Shown here in pieces: positions 1-6,583 of a stretch of DNA of 64,000 nt (its first letter is position 1; the number at the start of each line of letters is the position of its first letter). The translations under genes were made by a program, and so were the position numbers. The DNA is from JBBQVZ01 sp963695975. Its GTDB lineage: Bacteria > Actinomycetota > UBA4738 > HRBIN12. The notes under the pieces were generated by a model. It made no database searches and was not told the origin of the DNA. It saw nothing but the letters and a program-made list of their open reading frames with translations. The stretch is taken from contig CAVOIB010000004.1 of NCBI GenBank assembly GCA_963695975.1, forward strand, positions 1 through 64,000, written 5' to 3'.

Positions 1-695
1 TTCAGCGCCATCGTGACCGGGCTGTACTGGAACAAGGTCTGGGCCCAGCTCGGGAGCACATCGGTCGGGAAGTACGTCCCGGCTCCGATCGTGAGGAGCG
101 CCGTCAGGAACCCTACGATGCCGGTCCCGCGCTTGAACGTCAGGGTCCAGGCGGCCGACATGACACCGAGCCCCCAGACGAATGGGATGAATACCAAGAG
201 GACCAAGACGGTGGGAAGCAGTCCCGACCACTGGAAGCTGGCGCCGAAGATGAGCGCCGTGAGGCCCAGGAACAGGAACGTGCGGATCGGCACGTAGAGG
301 AGGTCGTAGACGACCGACCCGATCTGGATCGTCGTGAGGGCGGTAGGGGTCAGAAGGAGCGACTCAAGCGTTCCCTGGACCTGCTCCTGACGGATCGCCG
401 CGAAGATGCGACCCAGTCCCACGGCCATGAACGAGCTCACGGCGATCCCGACGGCCACGAACTCGAGGTAGGAGGGCTGGACGCCGCCCACCGAAGGGAT
501 CGCGCCCGGCTCGATGATCGCTCCGACGAAATTGAAGATGACGACCTGCGCGATCAACGAAGCCCAGTCCGTCACGAAGGACATGCGATAGCTCCACGCG
601 GTGATCAGGTCGCGTCGAAGGAAAGCCGTGAGTTTCCGCAGCTCGTCATGGACGGTGGTGACGCGTCCGACGCGCCGCACGCCAGCGATACTCAT
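1..695 (-). CDS. ABC-2 type transporter permease (3' end beyond window edge)
   Basis: Membrane subunit of an ABC exporter. About 231 codons are visible, running off the left edge. The readable protein has a short basic start, a first membrane helix near residues 35-60, the cytoplasmic stretch RQEQVQGTLESLLLTP typical of ABC-2 permeases (around residues 105-120), and several later hydrophobic helices. Its ATG overlaps the TGA of the upstream ATPase gene (ATGA), so the two are translationally coupled. Position behind a lasso-type cyclase and precursor suggests it exports the mature peptide. That role is inferred from context; the family also exports drugs and polysaccharides. Confidence 0.85.
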   Translation of the reverse strand, partial: MSIAGVRRVGRVTTVHDELRKLTAFLRRDLITAWSYRMSFVTDWASLIAQVVIFNFVGAIIEPGAIPSVGGVQPSYLEFVAVGIAVSSFMAVGLGRIFAAIRQEQVQGTLESLLLTPTALTTIQIGSVVYDLLYVPIRTFLFLGLTALIFGASFQWSGLLPTVLVLLVFIPFVWGLGVMSAAWTLTFKRGTGIVGFLTALLTIGAGTYFPTDVLPSWAQTLFQYSPVTMAL

Positions 696-1684
696 CCGCC
701 GTCCTCCGGTCGCGTGAGAGCAAGGAAGGCGGATTCGATCTCCGACCGTTCCTCGCGGCAGCTGACCACCTCGAATCCAGCTGCCGTGAGTGCGGCGATG
801 GCCTGGCCGAGCGGTACACCCGCTTCGAGAACGATCAAGAGGTGTTCCCCCGTCTCTCCCGAGGGCGAGGCCTCCGCCATACCCCGCAGTGCCACCGCTG
901 CGGCCTCGTGCCCGCCGTCTCGGATCGAGGGGACATGGATCAGGTGACGAAGGGGCACCGTGATCGCCATGAGCTCCGGCACGGTGCCCTCGAACCGTAC
1001 CCGGCCCTCGTGGAGGAGCGTGACCCTGTCGGCGAACCCCCGGATCTCGTCGAGGCGCTGGGTCGCCCAGATCACGGCCGTGCCTCGGTCTCGCGCATCC
1101 GCAACCAGATCGCGGACCCGGCTCGCGGCGTCGGGATCCAGATCGTGGGTCGCCTCATCAACGAGCAGGACCGGAGGGTCCATCAGGAGCCCGCGAGCGA
1201 TCGACAGCCGCTTCTGCATCCCGTGTGAATACTCGCCAACCTGGCGCTTGGCCGCCCCTTCGAGGCCGACCCATCGGAGCATCTCCCAGGATCGCTCTGT
1301 GGCCGAGCGTCTGGACCCTCCGTAGAGCCGAGCGAAGAAGACGAGGTTCTGGAGTCCCGACAGCCGCAGGTAGAAGGACCGGTCCCCTGAGGGCACCAGT
1401 CCGACCGTCGCGCGTGCGTCCCGCGTCATCGCGCCGTCGCTCACCCGTCCGAAGGTCTTGATCTCGCCACCGTCGGCCGTGGTGAGTCCCGAGAGGATCC
1501 TGAGCAGCGTGGTCTTCCCGGCACCGTTGGGGCCGAGGAGCGCATGGGTCTGGCCGGGCATGATGCGAAGCGACACGCCGTGGAGCGCCCATGACTCGCC
1601 GAACCTCCGGACGACCTCCGTCGCCTCGATGGCCGGCAGCGCTCGTTCGAGCACGGGGTCCGGTTCCAGTTCCGTTGCGCTCAT
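692..1684 (-). CDS. ABC transporter ATP-binding protein
   Basis: ATPase of the exporter with the downstream permease, about 330 residues. Walker A GPNGAGKTT is near residues 51-59, the signature loop is YSHGMQKRL (as in ABC-2 exporters rather than canonical LSGGQ), and Walker B ends VLLVDEATHDLD, where Pro of the usual DEPT is Ala. The ATG at 1684 is preferred over an upstream in-frame start because AGGAG lies 6 bases before it and it follows the cyclase stop by 8 bases. A C-terminal extension after about residue 235 is not assigned. Probably exports and gives immunity to the lasso peptide (inference from neighbours). Confidence 0.88.
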   Translation of the reverse strand: MSATELEPDPVLERALPAIEATEVVRRFGESWALHGVSLRIMPGQTHALLGPNGAGKTTLLRILSGLTTADGGEIKTFGRVSDGAMTRDARATVGLVPSGDRSFYLRLSGLQNLVFFARLYGGSRRSATERSWEMLRWVGLEGAAKRQVGEYSHGMQKRLSIARGLLMDPPVLLVDEATHDLDPDAASRVRDLVADARDRGTAVIWATQRLDEIRGFADRVTLLHEGRVRFEGTVPELMAITVPLRHLIHVPSIRDGGHEAAAVALRGMAEASPSGETGEHLLIVLEAGVPLGQAIAALTAAGFEVVSCREERSEIESAFLALTRPEDGG

Positions 1685-1692
1685 GGGGACTC

Positions 1693-3472
1693 CTAGTCGA
1701 ACAGTTCGAGGAACGCGTGGACCGAGGCTAGGTCGCGTGCCCACTGGAACTCGTAGAGACCCATATCCGCCGCCTCTATCCGGTCCTGCAGGAGCTCGTA
1801 GTCGACGCCGGCGATATGGGTTGTCGGGCCCACGAGCCACCGTCGCAGACTCTCGTAGTCAACACGAGCCATCAACGAGTCGTTGAACACCGTCTTGTCG
1901 TTACGGTCCAAGATCTCATCAGGCACCCTGTCTCTGAGCAGTCGTCGCACCAGAGCCTTCGACCTGATCTCGGGGAACTTGACCTCGGCGGGCAGGGACA
2001 GGAAGAACTCCCAGAGGTCCACGTCAGCCCAGGGGTATCGCGCGCGCACGCCACAGACTTGCTGGACGACTTCGTTGGCCTCAACGGTCAAACCCGGACC
2101 GAGGAACGCGCCGAGCTGAAGTTGGTCCCATGGATCCCCGCCGGCGCGCGTGTGCGCGATCGTCGCGGCGTTCGCCCTATCCGCGTCGAGCCATGCGGGC
2201 ACGCGCCCCATCGACCCGGGCCGACGACGTTGGAGGCTGGCGGCGCGCAGCCAGCCGGGAGCGAACGCGGACGCCGCCTCTTTGACGACCGTTCGCCGAC
2301 GTGTGCCGGTTCCTCGCTGCATCTCGATCTCACGAAGAGCCGCAGAGACTTTCCCGCGACGGACCAGGTGCATGAAGAGGTAGCGCCTCAGGTCCATGAC
2401 GAGCTCCGCCACGGCTCCGTTCAGCGTGTTCCGTATCCCGAGCTCATGCGCGGTCGAGTAGTGGGTCACCGCATCCGGCCACATGAAGAGCGGGACGGGG
2501 CCGTCGAACAGGTCGACCCAACGCTGTACGTCGTGGAGAGACTGGTCCCGCCGCTCGTACGTATGCAACGTGAGCCCCAACGCATCCACGATGGTCTCGA
2601 CATAGGGGAGTTCGTCGACCGAGGGCTGTTCGGGAAAGACGGCCGTCAACGCCACGAGCGGCTCCCCGAACCGGCGGAGATGTTCAGGGGCCGCGTACGC
2701 GGCGATCGCCGGGCGAGTCGATACCGCCGGAGAGCGAGACGGAATCGCGACCCACCAACATGCGGCAACAGGCCCGTCGCATGAGCTCGTCGAACCGCTC
2801 CTGGATCTCCGTCGGGGAGTATCGCGCGGTTTCGAGCACGTGTTCGGGGTGCCAGTAGCGAGTGCGCCTTGCTCCGTCGGGGCCGACGCTCAGGATCGAG
2901 GCCTTCGGCAACCGCATGACACCTCGGATAGCGCTCGGCGTGTCGTTGTCGTAGTTCCCGAAGAAGATGCGCCCCAGCACATCGAGATCCGGCTCGCGCG
3001 AGAGCGCCGCGCCCGCGGCAACCTGTTTCGCTTCGCTCGCGACCGTCGCCCCGCGACCGTCGGCACGGTAGAAGAGCGACCGGTACCCGAGGTGATCGCG
3101 CGCCGCCCACATCCGAGTTCCGTCCGTGACCACGATCGCGAACGCGCCTCGCAGCGTCTGGAGGGCCCGCTCGCGGGACGTACGGAAGAGGCTGGTGACC
3201 AAGCTCGCTGGATCTGTTCCCGGCGCGATCCCTGCCAGTTCGGCCGCCTCGTCGGCGTTGTCGAGCACACCTGTGAAGGCCACGGCGAGGTCGTCCGCTG
3301 AGGAGATCCAAGAGTCGCACAGGTCGCCATCGTTGCTGATGCCCAGGGCGCACCCACCATGGACCGACACCTGGAGATCGGATCCGCGATGAGGGGCGAC
3401 GCTCAACGCGTTGTGCACCTCCTCGATCGATGGAGGTGCGCTATGCGACATGCGAGCGACGACTGATCCCAT
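1693..3472 (-). pseudogene. Asparagine-synthetase-like lasso cyclase, split by a one-base insertion
   Basis: Enzyme family that closes the macrolactam ring of lasso peptides by activating an Asp/Glu side chain with ATP. Codons from 3472 encode an AsnB-like N-terminal domain with HRGSD near residue 30. The glutaminase Cys2 of true AsnB is Gly here (MGSVVAR), as expected for a cyclase that needs no ammonia. The PP-loop SLSGGIDSP is followed by an out-of-frame end. One surplus base in CCCG at 2710-2713 shifts the frame, and removing it restores SGGIDSPAIAAYAAPEHL and the complete synthetase domain down to 1693. The remainder looks intact, so a sequencing error or a very recent mutation is likely. 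Housekeeping AsnB is less likely given the lost Cys and the context. Confidence 0.75.
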
Positions 3473-3530
3473 CCGTGTTCGCCGAGTGTAGATGCGCGGT
3501 GTCTAAGATCCGGAGATCGGCCAGATACGA

Positions 3531-3565
3531 CGAACCGTCCGGCGCCAGACCGGCCGGACGGTTCG
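3531..3565 (-). terminator. Hairpin between lasso precursor and cyclase genes
   Basis: Perfect 12-bp stem CGAACCGTCCGG / CCGGACGGTTCG with an 11-base loop, 21 bases downstream of the precursor stop and before the cyclase ATG. No U tract follows. A stem-loop here would let the precursor mRNA outnumber the enzyme mRNA, a known arrangement in RiPP operons. Attenuator or stabiliser is inferred. Confidence 0.6.
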
Positions 3566-3585
3566 GGTAAGACGCGGAGCCTGCG

Positions 3586-3717
3586 TTAGGAGCCGTGCTC
3601 GCAGTTCTCGTTGTAGCTGTCCGTGGAGTTGAAGCTCCTGTTCAGCCACGTTGGCGTGTCGAACGTGTGCTCCGCGATAGAGCCGTAGTCTCGGACCACC
3701 GGCTTCTCGTACTTCAA
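3586..3717 (-). CDS. Putative lasso peptide precursor (43 residues)
   Basis: Short gene with TTG start and GGGAGG 5 bases upstream. The protein begins MKYEKPVVRDYG, matching the YxxPxLxxxG leader motif bound by lasso RRE (B1) proteins (Y3, P6, V8, G12). It ends in GS. If the conserved leader Thr at -2 is T23, the core is Leu25-Ser43 and its ninth residue is Asp33, giving a nine-residue Leu1-Asp9 ring with a ten-residue tail that includes Cys39. No other Thr puts an acidic residue at ring position 7-9. The C-terminal Ser fits phosphorylation by the divergent HPr-kinase-like protein. Precursor identity rests on motif plus cluster; the cleavage site is a prediction. A longer overlapping GTG frame here is a shadow. 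Confidence 0.72.
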   Translation of the reverse strand: MKYEKPVVRDYGSIAEHTFDTPTWLNRSFNSTDSYNENCEHGS

Positions 3718-3793
3718 GGCGACCTCCCTTCACTATGTTGGTGTGACCCCAATAGGGGGACCGTATGGGGGATCAGGGGTGAGGTCGATTGGA

Positions 3794-3822
3794 CGAACGT
3801 CTACGGTTGCGTAGTTCGTTCG
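3794..3822. promoter_or_regulatory. Imperfect inverted repeat in the divergent lasso promoter region
   Basis: CGAACG-T-CTACG-GTTG-CGTAG-TT-CGTTCG gives two nested arms of 6 and 5 bp around a 4-base centre. It lies between the divergently transcribed precursor and kinase genes, so it could be an operator controlling both. No regulator gene of the cluster is visible to pair with it. Confidence 0.4.
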
Positions 3823-3914
3823 GCTTACGGTCAAGGCAAGGACGGTGCAGTCGTTGACCGCTTGGGAGATCGAAAGGCTCCCGCATAGAGGCAGGCCCGT
3901 AGGATGGGTTGAGC

Positions 3915-4829
3915 ATGGTCAAGTCCGTTCGCGGGGTGGTTGCTGGCTTCGAGGTCGAGGCGGATCTCGAGTTCAACTACCTGCGTTCCGGGCAGGGCGA
4001 TCCGCTCCGTGTCGAAGAAGGCGTGGCCGAGTCGCCGCCTGCCGCCCTAGATCCGATCGTCTCCTGGGTTCGCCGACCGGACAATCCCTTCGAGGCGAGC
4101 CTCTTCCAGATCGAAGAACGGTTCGTCATGCAGATCCCGAGTCTCGGGGACTTCGGCGTTCAGCCGGCGTCAGGCCGCATCGTCGTGCCAGCAGGAGCCG
4201 ATCCGGTCCTGCGGGAGGAGCGACTCTGGGGTGTTCCCCTCGCACTCTGCGCCTCGTTCCAGGGCGATCTGGTCCTTCATTCGGCGTCGGTCGAGATCGA
4301 CAGACGAGCGCTCCTGATCTGCGGTCCCAGCCGTTTCGGCAAGACGACCCTTGCCGCGGGATTCCTGCGAGCAGGACATCGGGTGCTGGCGGAGGATCTC
4401 TCGTGCTGCCGGATGACTCCTACCCCTTCGATCCTGCCTGGGCCCGCGATGCTTCGCGTCCGCAGAGACGTCTGGTCAGCGTTGGGGCCACTCGAAGAGA
4501 CCCACACGACGGCGGACGACCCCGATCGCATCCACCTCGCTATGGACGAGCGGCTAAGAGGATCGGGCGGCCCGGTTCCGCTGGCGGGGATCGTGCTGCT
4601 GCGACGGGCCGCTTCCGAGCCCGAGCTTCAGCGGGTGGATGGGACCCCGCTCCTGCAGGACCTGTTCACGATGGCCTTCGGCCTGCCCACCGATGCCGAT
4701 CGAACCCGCAGGTTCGAGGCGGTGGTCGAGCTGGTCGGCGCGGTCCCTATCTGGGTGTTCGATCGGCCACTCAGGTTCGACCTCCTCGACGCCGTCGTTC
4801 GGCAACTTTCCGAGGACTGCCTCTCCTAG
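3915..4829 (+). CDS. HPr-kinase-like protein, probable lasso peptide kinase
   Basis: A 304-residue protein of the HPr kinase/phosphorylase C-terminal fold. The P-loop GPSRFGKTT is near residues 137-145 (Lys143), preceded by LVLHSASVEID and followed by HRVLAEDLSC, the usual HprK-like spacing. Such proteins in lasso clusters (for example with paeninodin) phosphorylate the C-terminal Ser of the precursor, and the neighbouring precursor ends in Ser. It is divergent from the precursor by about 200 bases. The ATG at 3915 is chosen; a TTG at 3909 is possible, and TAGGAT 9 bases upstream of the ATG suggests a near-leaderless transcript. The function is inferred from fold and context. Confidence 0.75.
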   Translation: MVKSVRGVVAGFEVEADLEFNYLRSGQGDPLRVEEGVAESPPAALDPIVSWVRRPDNPFEASLFQIEERFVMQIPSLGDFGVQPASGRIVVPAGADPVLREERLWGVPLALCASFQGDLVLHSASVEIDRRALLICGPSRFGKTTLAAGFLRAGHRVLAEDLSCCRMTPTPSILPGPAMLRVRRDVWSALGPLEETHTTADDPDRIHLAMDERLRGSGGPVPLAGIVLLRRAASEPELQRVDGTPLLQDLFTMAFGLPTDADRTRRFEAVVELVGAVPIWVFDRPLRFDLLDAVVRQLSEDCLS

Positions 4830-4881
4830 GCAGCCCGTGCCCAGGTGGAAGCAATCGGTGTTCGGGGGCGTTGAGGGCGAC

Positions 4882-5705
4882 ATGGCGATGATCGAAGACG
4901 CGAGACCGCGGACCTGGGCCGAGGGCGATGCGCCGATGCCGGCGCTCTATCTGGGTCACGGCGCCCCGCCGCTCCTGGACGACGAGCTCTGGACCTCCCA
5001 GCTCGTCGGCATGGTCGAAGGATCTGCCTCGTCCTCGGGCGATCTTGATCGTCTCGGCGCACTGGGAATCGTCGCCGCTGACGCTGGGCGCTACGGAGAC
5101 CGGCGTGCCCGCTCACGTACGACTTCTACGGATTCCCGCAGCGCTTCTACGAGATGACCTATCGGTCGCCCGGCGCGCCCGAGCTCGCCGCGAAGGTGAA
5201 GGCGTTGATGCCGGACACCGAGCCGGTGGCCGAGGAGGGCGACTACGGGCTCGACCACGGAGCGTTCGTCCCGCTGATGGTGATGTATCCGGACGCGGAC
5301 ATCCCCGTCCTGCAGATGTCCATGCCGTCGCTCGACCCGCGACGCTTGTTCGAGATCGGCCGGAGGTTACGTCCGCTCCGCGACGAGGGTGTGCTGGTGA
5401 TCGGCTCCGGGTTCCTGACGCACGGTCTGCCGTTCCTTCGCGACTTCCGGCCGGACGCGGCGCCGCCCGGCTGGTCGCGAGATTTCGATCTGTGGGCGAA
5501 GGAAGCGCTCGAACGCGGCGACGTGGACGAGCTGATGGATTTCCGTGGGCGCGCGCCCGGCATGCCGTACGCGCATCCGACCGTCGAGCACTTCGCGCCG
5601 CTGTTCGTCACGCTCGGCGCGGCGAGCGACCCCGAGACCTCGCCGGACACGACCGTCGAGGGCTACTTCCTCGGCCTCGCGAAGCGCTCGTTCCAGGTGG
5701 ATTGA
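4882..5705 (+). pseudogene. DODA-type extradiol ring-opening dioxygenase, two one-base insertions
   Basis: LigB/YgiD-type (4,5-DOPA dioxygenase-like) enzyme that opens catecholic rings with a non-haem metal. The reading frame changes twice. MPALYLGHGAPPLLDD is in frame one, AILIVSAHWESSPLTLGATE in frame two, and TYDFYGFPQRFYEMTYRSPG to the stop in frame three. Removing one G at 5008-5009 and one C at 5108-5110 restores a full-length protein of about 270 residues. Metal-ligand His motifs GHGAPP, AHWES, DHGAF and HPTVEHFAP are all present. Start could be 4882 or the ATG at 4936. It overlaps no neighbour and precedes arsC by about 20 bases. Sequencing error is as likely as true inactivation. Confidence 0.8.
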
Positions 5706-5727
5706 CCGTGTGCCGAGGGTCGACGCC

Positions 5728-6138
5728 GTGAGCGACGTCCCCGAGGTCCTGTTCGTCTGCGTGCACAATGCCGGACGGAGCCAGATGGCGGCGGCGCTGT
5801 TGGATCATCACGCTGCCGGTCGCGTGGCAGTTCGGTCGGCTGGGAGCACGCCTGCCGATGAGATCAACCCCGCGGTGATCGAAGTCATGGATGAGCTCGG
5901 CCTGGATCTATCGAAGGAGTTCCCTAAAGCGCTTACGACGGAGGCGGTCGAAGGCGCGGACGTGGTCGTGACCATGGGCTGCGGCGACGCCTGCCCCGTC
6001 TTCCCCGGCAAGCGCTACCTGGACTGGGAACTGCCCGATCCAGCCGGCAAGCCGGTAGAGGAGGTCCGTTCGATCCGCGACGAGATCGACCGCCGGGTCC
6101 GGACGCTGTTCGAGGAGCTCGTTCCTCCGTCGCGTTGA
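5728..6138 (+). CDS. arsC: Arsenate reductase, low-molecular-weight phosphatase fold
   Basis: Cytoplasmic reductase of arsenate to arsenite, about 136 residues. It has the P-loop CVHNAGRSQ near the N terminus (catalytic Cys, Arg, Ser) and the redox pair in MGCGDACPVFPGKRYLDW, followed by DEIDRRVRTLFEEL, matching the thioredoxin- or mycothiol-coupled ArsC group. GTG 5728 is preferred (GAGGG 8 bases upstream); a GTG at 5710 is in frame. No arsenite efflux pump or ArsR lies nearby, so it is a stand-alone detoxification gene. A low-molecular-weight protein tyrosine phosphatase is the alternative, made less likely by the CGDAC motif. Confidence 0.85.
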   Translation: MSDVPEVLFVCVHNAGRSQMAAALLDHHAAGRVAVRSAGSTPADEINPAVIEVMDELGLDLSKEFPKALTTEAVEGADVVVTMGCGDACPVFPGKRYLDWELPDPAGKPVEEVRSIRDEIDRRVRTLFEELVPPSR

Positions 6139-6164
6139 CTGTCTGGCACTCTCGTGGCTATCCT
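6135..6164 (+). promoter_or_regulatory. groES-groEL promoter
   Basis: TTGACT (6135-6140), 18-base spacer, TATCCT (6159-6164): a sigma-70-like promoter. Its predicted start falls inside the adjacent CIRCE, so HrcA binding would block initiation. The -35 overlaps the arsC stop. Confidence 0.7.
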
Positions 6165-6165
6165 G

Positions 6166-6192
6166 TTAGCACTCGTAGGCACAGAGTGCTAA
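6166..6192 (+). promoter_or_regulatory. CIRCE element (HrcA operator)
   Basis: TTAGCACTC-N9-GAGTGCTAA, a perfect match to the CIRCE consensus, 15 bases before the groES ATG and directly after the -10 box. It implies repression by HrcA and induction on heat shock. hrcA itself is not in the window. Confidence 0.96.
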
Positions 6193-6207
6193 CCAAGGAG
6201 GAGAAGG

Positions 6208-6507
6208 ATGGCGAAGGACTTCAGCCTCAAGCCGCTCGATGACCGGATCGTCGTGAAGGCGAGCGAGGGCGAGGAGATGACCTCTTCCGGCCTCGTGATC
6301 CCCGACACCGCGAAGGAGAAGCCCCAGGAGGGCACCGTCGTGGCGATCGGTCCGGGCAAGTTCGAGGACGGCGTGCGCGTCCCGCTCGATGTTTCGGTCG
6401 GCGACAAGGTCATCTACTCCAAGTACGGCGGCACCGAGGTCAAGGTCCAGGGCGAGGAGTACCTGATCCTTTCCGCCCGCGACGTCCTCGCGATCATCGG
6501 CAAGTAA
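6208..6507 (+). CDS. groES: Co-chaperonin GroES (Cpn10)
   Basis: A 99-residue protein forming the heptameric lid of GroEL. It shows KPLDDRIVVK at the start, the mobile loop GEEMTSSGLVIPDTAKEKPQ, and the closing YSKYGGTEVK...YLILSARDVLAII. Length is typical. AAGGAGGAGAAGG precedes the ATG. First gene of the CIRCE-controlled operon with groEL 76 bases downstream across a strong hairpin. Confidence 0.97.
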   Translation: MAKDFSLKPLDDRIVVKASEGEEMTSSGLVIPDTAKEKPQEGTVVAIGPGKFEDGVRVPLDVSVGDKVIYSKYGGTEVKVQGEEYLILSARDVLAIIGK

Positions 6508-6526
6508 CCATCCAGGCTTCGGAGCG

Positions 6527-6558
6527 GGGGCTCGCGCGCGGCACGCGCGACGAGCCCC
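6527..6558 (+). other. Hairpin in the groES-groEL intergenic region
   Basis: GGGGCTCG-CGCGCG-GCA-CGCGCG-A-CGAGCCCC forms a 14-bp stem with a 3-base loop and one bulged A. No U tract follows and the groEL Shine-Dalgarno AAGGAGG lies 16 bases on. It probably marks mRNA processing or partial attenuation between the two genes rather than the operon end. Confidence 0.6.
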
Positions 6559-6583
6559 GTTCCGTCTCTACGAAGGAGGCAAC

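Noticed and set aside
2700..2730. Programmed ribosomal frameshift in the cyclase
   Set aside because: CCCGG without a slippery heptamer or downstream pseudoknot; a similar unexplained insertion occurs twice in the nearby dioxygenase.
1693..3472. Housekeeping asparagine synthetase AsnB
   Set aside because: The N-terminal glutaminase Cys is absent and the gene lies between a lasso-like precursor and an exporter.
3503..3733. 76-codon minus-strand GTG frame over the lasso precursor
   Set aside because: Arg-rich without motif. The TTG frame within it has a ribosome site, a leader motif and a stop just before a hairpin.
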